Assembly: GCA_900471605.1 (NCBI GenBank)
Contig: UCEY01000004.1
Coordinates: 80,436-144,435, forward strand
DNA length: 64,000 bases
Direction of reading: 5' to 3'
DNA from: Hyphomicrobiales bacterium
Lineage (GTDB): Bacteria > Pseudomonadota > Alphaproteobacteria > Rhizobiales > Rhizobiaceae
How positions within the stretch are numbered: position 1 is the first letter of the stretch; each line of letters opens with the position of its first letter. This document shows, one piece after another, positions 17,660 through 25,212 of the stretch. Below the pieces are notes generated by a model that worked only from the letters and a program-made list of their open reading frames with translations, did not search any database and was not told the origin of the DNA. Position numbers and translations under genes: made by a program.

Positions 17660-18520
17660 TCAGGCGGCGATTTCGGCGCGACCGTTCGAGATCGCGATCA
17701 GGTCGCGCTCCACGGAACGTGTCCGGAAGCTTGCGATGGAGCCATCTACCCAGATTTCCGTCCTGAACGTCTCGCCCGGATAGACCGGCGCCGTGAAGCG
17801 GCAATCCAGAGATTTCAAACGTGCGGGATCGTAGCCGCAAACCGCCTTGAGGATCGCGTGGCCGGAGACGCCGTAGGTGGCAAGACCATGCAGGATCGGC
17901 TGCTTGAAGCCGGCCGTGGCGGCGACGTCGAGATCCACATGCAGGGGGTTGCGGTCGGCGCTAAGCCGATAGACCAGCGCAGCCTGGGGCACGGTCTGCA
18001 GGTCGCAGATGAGATCCGGCTCGCGCTCCGGCAACTCGTGCGGCTTGGGCGCTGGACCGCTCGGGCCACCGAAGCCGCCGTCACCCCGGCAGAAGCTCGA
18101 CTGGGTGATGGTGGCAAGCAGTTCGCCGCTCGCCTTGTCGATGATCTTGCGCTCGTAGTAGACAAGCGCCCCCCGCCCCTCGCCCTTGTCGATGACGCCG
18201 GTGATTCGAGAAATGCCGAGCACCGTGCCGGCAACTGGCAACGGCTTGTGAACCGTCAGCCCCTGTTCGCCATGCACCAGTTTGACGTAGTCGATTCCGG
18301 TATCGAGATCGCGCGACCACAGGCCGGGATGGGCGAGAACGACGGCAAGCGTCGGAAGCGCCTTGAGGTCCTTCTCGTATACGAACGCGAGTTGATTCCG
18401 ATCGACCGGGTCGTGACCGACGCCGACGCCGAGCGCATACAGCATCGTATCCTTTTCCGTGTAGGTTTGCTCGACGGTCGGGATGTCGAGGTTCATCAGC
18501 TTTTCGTAGACGATTGTCAT
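17660..18520 (-). CDS. MaoC-type (R)-specific enoyl-CoA hydratase 2
   Basis: A 286-residue double hot-dog protein like the hydratase-2 domain of peroxisomal MFE-2. The catalytic motif is complete in the C-terminal half: ADRNPLHVD with D189 and H194. The N-terminal half is the degenerate substrate-binding hot-dog. It hydrates trans-2-enoyl-CoA to (3R)-hydroxyacyl-CoA. The ATG at 18520 overlaps the SDR stop by one base (TAATG), so the two are translationally coupled, and together they reproduce the two core activities of MFE-2 as separate chains. Confidence 0.92.
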   Translation of the reverse strand: MTIVYEKLMNLDIPTVEQTYTEKDTMLYALGVGVGHDPVDRNQLAFVYEKDLKALPTLAVVLAHPGLWSRDLDTGIDYVKLVHGEQGLTVHKPLPVAGTVLGISRITGVIDKGEGRGALVYYERKIIDKASGELLATITQSSFCRGDGGFGGPSGPAPKPHELPEREPDLICDLQTVPQAALVYRLSADRNPLHVDLDVAATAGFKQPILHGLATYGVSGHAILKAVCGYDPARLKSLDCRFTAPVYPGETFRTEIWVDGSIASFRTRSVERDLIAISNGRAEIAA

Positions 18521-19431
18521 TAGACGGGATCCCATAGAAAGATGTCGCCGGAAACTTCAAGCGGAACGAGTGAACCCTTAAAAGCGGCGTTCATCATCTG
18601 GCCGACCGAGGATGGAGTCCAACCTTCCGCCGTGTGGATCGTGCGGATCGGCCGCGGCTGGTTGAAAAGCATGACTTCGTTCTTGCGAACGCAGAAGATC
18701 TGGCCGGAAATATCCTTCGCCCCGTCTGACCCCAGGAAGGCGACAAGCGGCGCGACCTTGTCCGGATCCATCTGCTGGAACTTGGCGACACGGGCCTTTT
18801 CCGCCTCGGTCTCGTTCGGGATGGAACTCGTCATCCGGCTCCATGCGAAAGGCGCGACGCAATTGGAGCGGACATTGTAGCGGCGCATGTCGAGGGCGAT
18901 GCCGCGCGACATACCGACGATCGCCATCTTCGCCGCCATATAGTTCGCCTGCCCGACCTGGCCGATGAGGCCGGAGGTCGAAGTCATGTGAACGAAGCTG
19001 CCGGTGTTCTGCTCGCGGAACCGGCTGGCGGCTGCGCGACTGAGGCCGAAACTGCCATGCAGATGGACCTGGATCACGTCCAGCCAGTCGGACCACGACA
19101 TCTTGTGGAAGATCGCATCGCGGATGATGCCAGCATTGTTGACGACGACGTCAAGCCGGCCGAAGGCCTCGACGGCAGCCTCGACGATGCCTTCGGCATT
19201 CTTCGGTTCGGAGATCGACAGCGTACTGGCGAGCCCCGCACCGCCGGCCGCTTCGATCTCCTTCACGACACCAGCGGCAAGGCCGGCGTCAGCGCCCGAA
19301 CCGTCCAGGCCGACGCCAATATCGTTGACGATGACCTTGGCGCCTTCCGCGGCCATCTGCAGCGCAACCGAGCGGCCGATGCCGCGTCCGGCGCCGGTGA
19401 CGATCGCCACCTTTCCCTCAAGCATTCCCAT
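18520..19431 (-). CDS. SDR, (3R)-hydroxyacyl-CoA dehydrogenase of MFE-2 type
   Basis: A 303-residue SDR matching the N-terminal dehydrogenase domain of peroxisomal multifunctional enzyme 2. TGAGRGIG is at 12-19, D37 after strand 2 indicates NAD+, NNAG is at 98-101, and Y164/K168 (YMAAK) are preceded by the STSG serines. The C-terminal extension (about residues 200-303, including SGDIFLWDPV) is also typical of this type. Role: oxidation of the (3R)-hydroxyacyl-CoA formed by the coupled hydratase. It lies 12 bp downstream of the BadH-like SDR. Confidence 0.9.
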   Translation of the reverse strand: MGMLEGKVAIVTGAGRGIGRSVALQMAAEGAKVIVNDIGVGLDGSGADAGLAAGVVKEIEAAGGAGLASTLSISEPKNAEGIVEAAVEAFGRLDVVVNNAGIIRDAIFHKMSWSDWLDVIQVHLHGSFGLSRAAASRFREQNTGSFVHMTSTSGLIGQVGQANYMAAKMAIVGMSRGIALDMRRYNVRSNCVAPFAWSRMTSSIPNETEAEKARVAKFQQMDPDKVAPLVAFLGSDGAKDISGQIFCVRKNEVMLFNQPRPIRTIHTAEGWTPSSVGQMMNAAFKGSLVPLEVSGDIFLWDPV

Positions 19432-19443
19432 GGTCGCCTCCCC

Positions 19444-20211
19444 TCAGCCGTGCATGGTCAGGCCGCCAGACACACTGATCGTCTGGCCGGTGATGAAAGC
19501 GGCATCGTCGCTGAGCAGAAAGGCGATCATGCCCGGATAGTCGTCCGGCTGGCCAAGTCGCTGCAGCGGGATGGCGCGTGCCAGGCCCTCAGCAATCTTG
19601 CCGCCGGTCGGGGAAGCAGCCTTGAAGCCGTCGAAGAGCGGGGTGTCGGTCGGGCCGGGCGCGACGACGTTCAGTACGACGCCGCTGCGGGCCAGTTCGC
19701 GGGCCATGGTCTTGGTGAAGGCGATGATGCCACCCTTGCAGGCCGAATAGACCGCCTCGCCAGAGGAGCCGACCCTTCCGGCGTCGGATGCGATGTTGAC
19801 GACGCGGCCGAAACCTCGTTCCGCCATGCGCTTTATCACCACGTGATGCATGTTGAGCGGGCCGTAAAGATTGATCTGGATGACCTTGTCCCAGAACGCC
19901 CGGTCGGTATCGAGGAAAGGTACCGGCAGGTCCCAGCCGGCAACGTTGGCAAGCAGTTCAACAGGCCCGGCCTGTTCCTCAAACGCATCGACGGCCTTTT
20001 CGATCGCGTCACGGTCGGTAATGTCCACGCAGAAAAAGAGCACCCGTCCGCCTGCCGAGTTCCCCGTTTCCGCGACTTGCGTACCAGTCTGGGCATTGAG
20101 GTCGAAAACCCCGACGATGCAGCCTTCGTCCGCTAACCGTAGGGCGGTTGCGCGGCCAATGCCACTCGCGCCGCCGGTGACGATGACCCGCCTGTCTTTC
20201 AATCCACGCAA
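19444..20211 (-). CDS. SDR, BadH-like 2-hydroxycyclohexanecarboxyl-CoA dehydrogenase
   Basis: A 255-residue SDR with TGGASGIG at 12-19, D37 suggesting NAD+, NVAGWD at 89-94, and S142, Y155 and K159 as catalytic residues. From memory, it is strikingly like Rhodopseudomonas BadH: the segments ASDAGRVGSSGEAVYSACKG and PGPTDTPLF and the C-terminal FITGQTISVSGGLTMHG all match that enzyme's pattern. BadH oxidises 2-hydroxycyclohexane-1-carboxyl-CoA before ring cleavage. The start is TTG at 20211, with aaggag seven to eight bases upstream. First gene of a three-gene minus operon, divergent from an IclR gene. A related cyclic hydroxyacyl-CoA is an equally possible substrate. Confidence 0.85.
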   Translation of the reverse strand: MRGLKDRRVIVTGGASGIGRATALRLADEGCIVGVFDLNAQTGTQVAETGNSAGGRVLFFCVDITDRDAIEKAVDAFEEQAGPVELLANVAGWDLPVPFLDTDRAFWDKVIQINLYGPLNMHHVVIKRMAERGFGRVVNIASDAGRVGSSGEAVYSACKGGIIAFTKTMARELARSGVVLNVVAPGPTDTPLFDGFKAASPTGGKIAEGLARAIPLQRLGQPDDYPGMIAFLLSDDAAFITGQTISVSGGLTMHG

Positions 20212-20288
20212 AGCTATACTCCTTCAGAACGATTGCCATGCTGGTAACCGGCGCGAGGCGACTTCCAAATCATCTTCGAAAGGTAAGG

Positions 20289-20302
20289 CGTGTTTTCACA
20301 CG
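20289..20302. promoter_or_regulatory. Inverted repeat CGTGT-N4-ACACG
   Basis: A perfect 5-bp inverted repeat separated by tttc lies in the 207-bp divergent region between the BadH-like SDR operon and the IclR gene at 20419, about 80 bp upstream of the SDR start. It is a candidate operator for that regulator. Confidence 0.35.
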
Positions 20303-20340
20303 TATCTGCTGATTGCGGCCATCCGCATCCCAAAAAGGGA

Positions 20341-20376
20341 TTGACACGAAAAAAAGCTCTGTTCAAAATACCGAAC
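20341..20376 (+). promoter_or_regulatory. Predicted promoter of the IclR gene with overlapping palindrome
   Basis: TTGACA (20341-20346) and AAAATA (20365-20370) are separated by 18 bases, a good match to a housekeeping promoter. The inverted repeat gttc-N8-gaac (20361-20376) overlaps the -10 element, which would suit autorepression by the IclR protein encoded 43 bases downstream. Confidence 0.5.
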
Positions 20377-20418
20377 GACATTCATTAAATACGATTTCTA
20401 CGTGATTGGGAGGATTGC

Positions 20419-21327
20419 ATGAAATCAGAAGACAAACCCGCTTCCGCGGGCGACGAGCGGCATATTGTGAAGTCGGTCGCGCGGACGCTCGAAATTCTCG
20501 AATTCTTCGATGAGGTGCGTCAGCCGGTCAACGTCATCACCGTGTCGCTTGCCCTTGGTTATCCGCAGTCCAGCACCTCTGCGCTGCTGCGCAGCATGGT
20601 CGCCATGGGCTACCTGAAATTCGACCGGGTGCAGCGGACCTATGTGCCCACCGACCGCGTGCCGTTACTCGGTTGCTGGCTTAACCCGACGCTGTTTGCG
20701 GAAGCATCATTGCCGCGCCTGCTGCACGCCATCAACGAACGCAGCGGCCAGCTCGTACTGCTTGCCGCGCGGAACGGCGACCATGCACAATACATCCAGG
20801 TGCTGGATCCCAATCACGCGGTCAACCACCATATCCGACTCGGCACCAAGCGGCCGCTGGCGACATCCGGCGTCGGCAAAGCGCTTCTGAGTGCGCATGA
20901 CGACAGCGAAGTGAAGCGGATTTTCCATCGGATTAACGCCTATCGCCGAGAGGACATGGAAGCGATCCGCATTCCGGAGCTCCTATCATCGCTGGCCGAT
21001 GTACGCCGCAAGGGGTATTTCGTCTCCATCGATCAGGTCGTGCAGGGCTCAGGCCTGATTGCCATGCTGATGCCGACCGAATGCACCGACCGGCCTTTGG
21101 CAATCGGTATCGGCGCGCCGAGTGACACCATCATTTCCCGCGAAAGCGAACTGGTGCAGATCATGCGCGAGGAGATGCGGCGCTTCTTCGGCGAGTACAT
21201 GCACGAACCCAAGGAACCTCGTGCCGCCAATCGCAATGCTTTCGGCGGACGCAAGATGCAGGTTGCGCTGCCGAGTAAGGATCGCGGCCCCTATGTTTCG
21301 ATATGGAACGAGGCACACAGCGGCTAA
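20419..21327 (+). CDS. IclR family transcriptional regulator
   Basis: A 302-residue IclR-type regulator. The winged helix-turn-helix covers about residues 15-75 (SVARTLEILEFFDEV... and YPQSSTSALLRSMVAMGYL), and the effector domain about 95-255 includes RPLATSGVGKALLSAHDDSE. The C-terminal 35 residues (HEPKEPRAANRNAF...) extend beyond the usual family end. The ATG has a good site (gggaggattgc). It is divergent from the MFE-2/BadH-like operon and is followed by a strong terminator, so it probably controls that operon and perhaps the racemase gene. Confidence 0.92.
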   Translation: MKSEDKPASAGDERHIVKSVARTLEILEFFDEVRQPVNVITVSLALGYPQSSTSALLRSMVAMGYLKFDRVQRTYVPTDRVPLLGCWLNPTLFAEASLPRLLHAINERSGQLVLLAARNGDHAQYIQVLDPNHAVNHHIRLGTKRPLATSGVGKALLSAHDDSEVKRIFHRINAYRREDMEAIRIPELLSSLADVRRKGYFVSIDQVVQGSGLIAMLMPTECTDRPLAIGIGAPSDTIISRESELVQIMREEMRRFFGEYMHEPKEPRAANRNAFGGRKMQVALPSKDRGPYVSIWNEAHSG

Positions 21328-21363
21328 AGCGTCGTGCCATCAAAGCGCAGAACCGTGATGAAT

Positions 21364-21395
21364 GGCCGGCGCCGATAGCGCCGGCCGTTTTTTTT
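21364..21395 (+). terminator. Rho-independent terminator
   Basis: A perfect 9-bp GC-rich stem (ggccggcgc / gcgccggcc) with a 5-base loop is followed by a run of eight T. It lies 36 bases after the IclR stop and is the clearest intrinsic terminator in the window. Confidence 0.92.
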
Positions 21396-21436
21396 GGGCA
21401 GGAAACTTGGATTATTGTTGAATTTCGGGAGAAGTC

Positions 21437-22579
21437 ATGGGTCCGCTGGCCGGTGTGAAGATCGTTGAACTTGCAGGCATCGGCCCGGGGCCGATGTGCG
21501 CGATGTTGCTCGCGGACCTCGGCGCAACCGTCCTGCGCGTGGAGCGCAAGGTGGATGCCGGCCTAGGTATCGCCCGACCGTTGAGGTACAATCTCCTGCT
21601 GCGAGGCCGCAAGCAGATCGCCGTCGATCTGAAGAGCAAGGCCGGGGTGGATTTTGTCCTGTCGCTGGTCGAGGAAGCAGATGGGCTGATCGAGGGTTTC
21701 AGGCCCGGCGTCACGGAACGTCTCGGCCTCGGGCCGGAAGATTGCCTCGCGCGCAATCCCAAACTGGTTTACGGCCGCATGACCGGCTGGGGCCAGGAGG
21801 GACCGCTTTCGCAAGCTGCAGCCCATGACCTCAACTATATCGCAATCACCGGCGCGCTGGCCGCCATCGGTCGGAAGGATCAGCCGCCGGCACCACCGCT
21901 CAGCCTTGTCGGCGATCTCGGCGGCGGCGCGCTCTATCTCGCCTTCGGCATGCTGGCCGCGATGATCGAGGCACGTACGTCCGGCAAGGGCCAGGTCGTC
22001 GATGCCGCCATCTCTGACGGCACGGCGCACCTGATGACCAATTTCCACGGCATGCGCGCCGCCGGCATGATGTCGCTTGATCGGGGCACCAACTATTCCG
22101 ATTCGGGCGCGCCCTTCTACGACGTCTACGAATGTGCCGATGGCCGCTACATCTCCATCGCCCCGATCGAGGCCAAGTTCTTCGAACTGCTGGTCGAAAA
22201 GATCGGTCTCAAGCTATCCGACCTGCCTCCGCAGAACGACCGGACCCGCTGGCCGGAAATGCGGGAACATTTTGCAGCGCGCTTCAAGGAGAAGACGATG
22301 GCCGAATGGACGGAGCTGCTGGAGGGTACCGACGCCTGCTTCGCGCCGGTCCTGACGATGGACGAAGCCCCGGATCATCCGCATATGAAGGCGCGCAACG
22401 TCTATCTCGATATCGACGGGGTAGTGCAGCCGGCGCCGGCGCCGCGTTTCAGCCGCACCATCCCGGCGGATCCGGTTGCCGCGAAGGCGGCGTCCGCAAC
22501 ATCGACGAACGACGCACTTGCTGGCTGGAGCATCGCCGCACAGATCGCGGAATGGACCGCCACAGGCGCTATCGGCTGA
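21437..22579 (+). CDS. Alpha-methylacyl-CoA racemase (family III CoA-transferase fold)
   Basis: A 380-residue protein of the CaiB/BaiF fold. Unlike the two CoA transferases at 10998 and 14518, it carries the racemase signature: AAHDLNYIAITG (H130, D131) and GDLGGGALYLAFG (D160), matching His126 and Asp156 of the Mycobacterium racemase MCR. It would epimerise 2-methylacyl-CoA esters so that the (2S)-specific dehydrogenases can act, implying that the degraded compound passes through an alpha-methyl-branched (isoprenoid or steroid-like) intermediate. Single gene between two terminators. Confidence 0.88.
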   Translation: MGPLAGVKIVELAGIGPGPMCAMLLADLGATVLRVERKVDAGLGIARPLRYNLLLRGRKQIAVDLKSKAGVDFVLSLVEEADGLIEGFRPGVTERLGLGPEDCLARNPKLVYGRMTGWGQEGPLSQAAAHDLNYIAITGALAAIGRKDQPPAPPLSLVGDLGGGALYLAFGMLAAMIEARTSGKGQVVDAAISDGTAHLMTNFHGMRAAGMMSLDRGTNYSDSGAPFYDVYECADGRYISIAPIEAKFFELLVEKIGLKLSDLPPQNDRTRWPEMREHFAARFKEKTMAEWTELLEGTDACFAPVLTMDEAPDHPHMKARNVYLDIDGVVQPAPAPRFSRTIPADPVAAKAASATSTNDALAGWSIAAQIAEWTATGAIG

Positions 22580-22628
22580 TGAGCCCGGCCGGCATACCAT
22601 GCGCCGGCTTTGCAATGCATACAACACC

Positions 22629-22661
22629 AAAGACCCCGGCGCCCTCCGCGCCGGGGTCTTT
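22629..22661. terminator. Bidirectional terminator
   Basis: A perfect 14-bp stem (aaagaccccggcgc / gcgccggggtcttt) with a 5-base loop lies between the convergent racemase and crotonase genes. The A-rich left arm and T-rich right arm allow it to work in both directions. Confidence 0.88.
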
Positions 22662-22702
22662 CTTGCCGGTCAAGCCTTGGGAGGATCTCCTGGCCGGCGC
22701 TG

Positions 22703-23491
22703 TTACTTGCCGCTGAACTCCGGCAGCCGCTTTTCCCGGAAAGCATCGATGGCGCCGAGATGATCGGCGCTGCGCACCAGCATCGGATGGTGGTCGCGCT
22801 CGGCGCGGAAGGCATCTTCCAAGGTCAGGATGCCATCGGCGTAAGCTGCCTTCACGACCGCCATGGAGAGCGGCGCGGCTGCGGCTAACTCCGTCGCGAT
22901 GTTAATCGCGCGGGAAAGAGCCTCACCATCCGCGACCGCTTCATCGACAATGCCGATCTTCTCGGCGTCGGCTGCGGCAAGTGTCGGCGCCAGCATGATC
23001 AGCTTCTTCGCCAGGCCGACGCCGACGCGCTGCGGAAGGGTCCAGTAAAGCCCGCCATCCGGCGCCAGCCCGACTTTCGCAAAGGCGGCACAAAACTTCG
23101 AACGCTGCGAGGCGACGACGAAATCGCAACCTGTCGCCAGCGACATTCCGGCCCCGAAGGCAGCTCCCTCGACGGCGGCGACCACCGGCTTGCCGCCGTT
23201 CACCATCGCGCGGACGATACGATGCATGCCACCGATATAGACCCGGGTATCCAGGACCTGCCGGTCGCGCTGCATGCGCGAAACGTCGCCGCCGGAGCAG
23301 AAGGCGCCGTTCGCGCCCGTTAGCACGATGGCGCCGCAGTTCCAGTCGCCCATCAGTGCCTCGAAGCGATCCCCCAGATCGCGGATCATCTCCGGCGACA
23401 GCGCGTTCTTCGTCTTCGCATTGTCCATCGTCACGACCGCGACGCGCCCCTGAAATTCCACCTTCACGGGCGATTCGATATCCGTAGTCAA
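22703..23491 (-). CDS. Enoyl-CoA hydratase/isomerase family protein (PaaG-like)
   Basis: A 262-residue crotonase. The oxyanion loop is FCSGGDVSRM, the first glutamate position is Ser (GAGMSLATGCD), and Asp is present at D145 (LAPDGGLYWTLP), the PaaG-type pattern; the protein at 1398 is closely similar. I place the start at a TTG (23491) that overlaps the thiolase stop as TTGA and has a strong ribosome binding site (ggaggcaacgc). An upstream frame up to 24130 was rejected because it lies inside the thiolase gene. Last gene of the three-gene DUF35-thiolase-crotonase operon. Confidence 0.85.
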   Translation of the reverse strand: MTTDIESPVKVEFQGRVAVVTMDNAKTKNALSPEMIRDLGDRFEALMGDWNCGAIVLTGANGAFCSGGDVSRMQRDRQVLDTRVYIGGMHRIVRAMVNGGKPVVAAVEGAAFGAGMSLATGCDFVVASQRSKFCAAFAKVGLAPDGGLYWTLPQRVGVGLAKKLIMLAPTLAAADAEKIGIVDEAVADGEALSRAINIATELAAAAPLSMAVVKAAYADGILTLEDAFRAERDHHPMLVRSADHLGAIDAFREKRLPEFSGK

Positions 23492-24645
23492 AGCGTTGCC
23501 TCCGATCCGAGAATGAGAGTGGCCTGGCTGGAGAGGAAGCCGCCATTGCCGTGCGAGATTGCCAGATCGACATCCTTCACCTGACGCTCGCCGGCGATGC
23601 CCATGACCTGTTCCATGGCTTCGACCATCGTGAAGAGACCGTACATGCCGGGATGCACGCAGGAAAGGCCGCCACCATTGGTGTTGACGGCCAGCTTGCC
23701 GCCGGGTGCGATGGCGCCGCCTGCGACGAAGCGTCCGCCCTCGCCCTTCGGGCAGAAGCCGAGGTCCTCGAGAAACAGGATCGTGTTGATCGTGAAGGCG
23801 TCGTAGAGTTCGACAACGTCGATATCCTCCGGGCCAACGCCGGCATGGGCATAGGCGCGCTTGCCGGATTCGACCGCGGCGGAGACCGTGAGATCGGCCA
23901 TGGAGGCGATATCCATATGCGTGGTCGCCGAACCGGCGCCGAGCAGATAGGCCGGCCGCTTCGCCAGATCCTTCGCCCGGTCCGCGCGCGTCATGACAAC
24001 CGCAGCCGCGCCGTCGGTAACGAGGCAGCAATCGTTCTTGGTGAATGGATCGGAGATCATCCGTGCGGAAAGGCAATCGTCGATCGTCAGGTCGCCATGC
24101 ATGAATGCGTCGGGATTGAGGTTCGCCCATTTGCGCGCTGCAACGGCGACTTCAGCCAGTTGCTCGCGCGTCGTGCCATACTGGTGCATGTGTCGCGAGG
24201 CGGCCAGTGCATAGGCCGAGATCGGCAGCATCGGCTTGTAGGGAGCCTGATAGATCGACGGCTTGGTGCTGCTGATCAGTTTGCCGGCAGACGTGCGCTG
24301 GTTGCTGCCGTAGGCGATCACCGCGACATCGCATTCGCCGGCAGCCAGCGCCAGCGCCGCCATGTGCGCGTAGGTCTGGAAGGAGGAGCCGCCGACGCGG
24401 TTGTTGCTCATGACCTTCGGATGGATGCCGAGATATTGCGCCATGGACAGCTGCGACATCATGTCGGAGGGTAGAGCGACGAAAAGGCCATCGACATCCG
24501 CCGGCGTCAGGCCGACCTGGTCCAGCGCCTTGAGACTGGCATGGACGGCGAGATCCATCGAATCGTAACCAGGCGCCTCGCCCATGCCGTAGGTTGCGCC
24601 GGAAACGATGGCCGTGCCACCTCGTGGGAATGCGTCGACGCTCAT
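23488..24645 (-). CDS. Thiolase-fold protein without the nucleophilic Cys (SCP-x/Ltp2-like)
   Basis: A 385-residue thiolase-fold protein of the SCP-x/lipid-transfer subgroup. The active-site loop that carries the nucleophilic Cys in true thiolases reads NNRVGGSSFQTYAH (about 81-94), with Ser and no Cys. The C-terminal loop reads NTNGGGLSCVHPGMYG (C329, H331), and the final catalytic loop is SHGNGGF. The partner gene upstream encodes a DUF35 protein and overlaps it by 4 bp. In steroid side-chain degradation such Cys-less proteins (Ltp2) with a DUF35 partner act as retro-aldolases on 3-hydroxyacyl-CoA; that is the most economical guess here, with classical thiolysis less likely. Confidence 0.85.
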   Translation of the reverse strand: MSVDAFPRGGTAIVSGATYGMGEAPGYDSMDLAVHASLKALDQVGLTPADVDGLFVALPSDMMSQLSMAQYLGIHPKVMSNNRVGGSSFQTYAHMAALALAAGECDVAVIAYGSNQRTSAGKLISSTKPSIYQAPYKPMLPISAYALAASRHMHQYGTTREQLAEVAVAARKWANLNPDAFMHGDLTIDDCLSARMISDPFTKNDCCLVTDGAAAVVMTRADRAKDLAKRPAYLLGAGSATTHMDIASMADLTVSAAVESGKRAYAHAGVGPEDIDVVELYDAFTINTILFLEDLGFCPKGEGGRFVAGGAIAPGGKLAVNTNGGGLSCVHPGMYGLFTMVEAMEQVMGIAGERQVKDVDLAISHGNGGFLSSQATLILGSEATL

Positions 24646-25019
24646 GCCTGGCCTCCCTTGGGCGTGAAAATCACAAGCGGTTTGCCGTCTTCCGTAACGA
24701 CGCTGGCCTTAACCGACATACCGATCTTGACCGCCGTAGGTTCGATGCCGTCCACCCGCGACATCATCCGCGGTCCTTCGGCCAGATCGACGAGGACCAC
24801 GCTATAGTCCTTCTCCGGCGGCCGCTTGCGAACCACCGTCACTGCATAGACCGTGCCGTCGCCGGATGCTTCGACCCATTCCAGGTCGCGTACGCCCGTC
24901 CGCGGCTCCGCAACGCGCGGATAGAAAACATAGGCACCGCTGGAGCGGCTCCTCTGAATCATGAAGCGTCCATCGGCGAGGAAGGCTTCATAGTCGTGTT
25001 CTGGTCTGATCTGTTCCAT
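24642..25019 (-). CDS. DUF35 OB-fold protein, thiolase/aldolase partner, Cys-less zinc ribbon
   Basis: A 125-residue protein with the DUF35 layout: an N-terminal rubredoxin-like zinc ribbon followed by an OB-fold that includes SGDGTVYAVTVV and EGPRMMSRVDG. The four zinc-binding cysteines expected in the ribbon are absent (QRSRSSGAYVFYPR stands in their place), and the whole protein has no Cys. DUF35 proteins bind acyl-CoA and complete the active site of the partner thiolase or aldolase. The ATG at 25019 was chosen because the longer frame up to 25352 runs into the divergent gene. The stop overlaps the thiolase start as ATGA. Confidence 0.87.
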   Translation of the reverse strand: MEQIRPEHDYEAFLADGRFMIQRSRSSGAYVFYPRVAEPRTGVRDLEWVEASGDGTVYAVTVVRKRPPEKDYSVVLVDLAEGPRMMSRVDGIEPTAVKIGMSVKASVVTEDGKPLVIFTPKGGQA

Positions 25020-25095
25020 GACATCCACGGGTTTGCTGGCTTTGGATTTTCTTTGTCGCAAAGCCGCCGCTCTGGGGAGCCTTACCGCCGCCAAT

Positions 25096-25107
25096 CGCAT
25101 ATATGCG
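25096..25107. promoter_or_regulatory. Palindrome CGCATATATGCG
   Basis: A perfect 12-bp palindrome in the 193-bp region between the divergent DUF35-thiolase operon and the iron alcohol dehydrogenase gene. It is a candidate operator, related in sequence to the CATATG elements in other divergent regions. Confidence 0.35.
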
Positions 25108-25212
25108 TTGCCGCATGGCGCCGGCGCGCCTTTCGATATCCTTCGCACCTGTGCGCCACATACTAGGCTTCGCCGCTCCGCGGTTTGAAGGGTCAAGGTA
25201 AATTTTGCGAGG

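Noticed and set aside
23492..24130. N-terminal extension of the crotonase at 22703
   Set aside because: It lies inside the thiolase gene on the same strand in another frame; a TTG with a strong ribosome binding site fits better.
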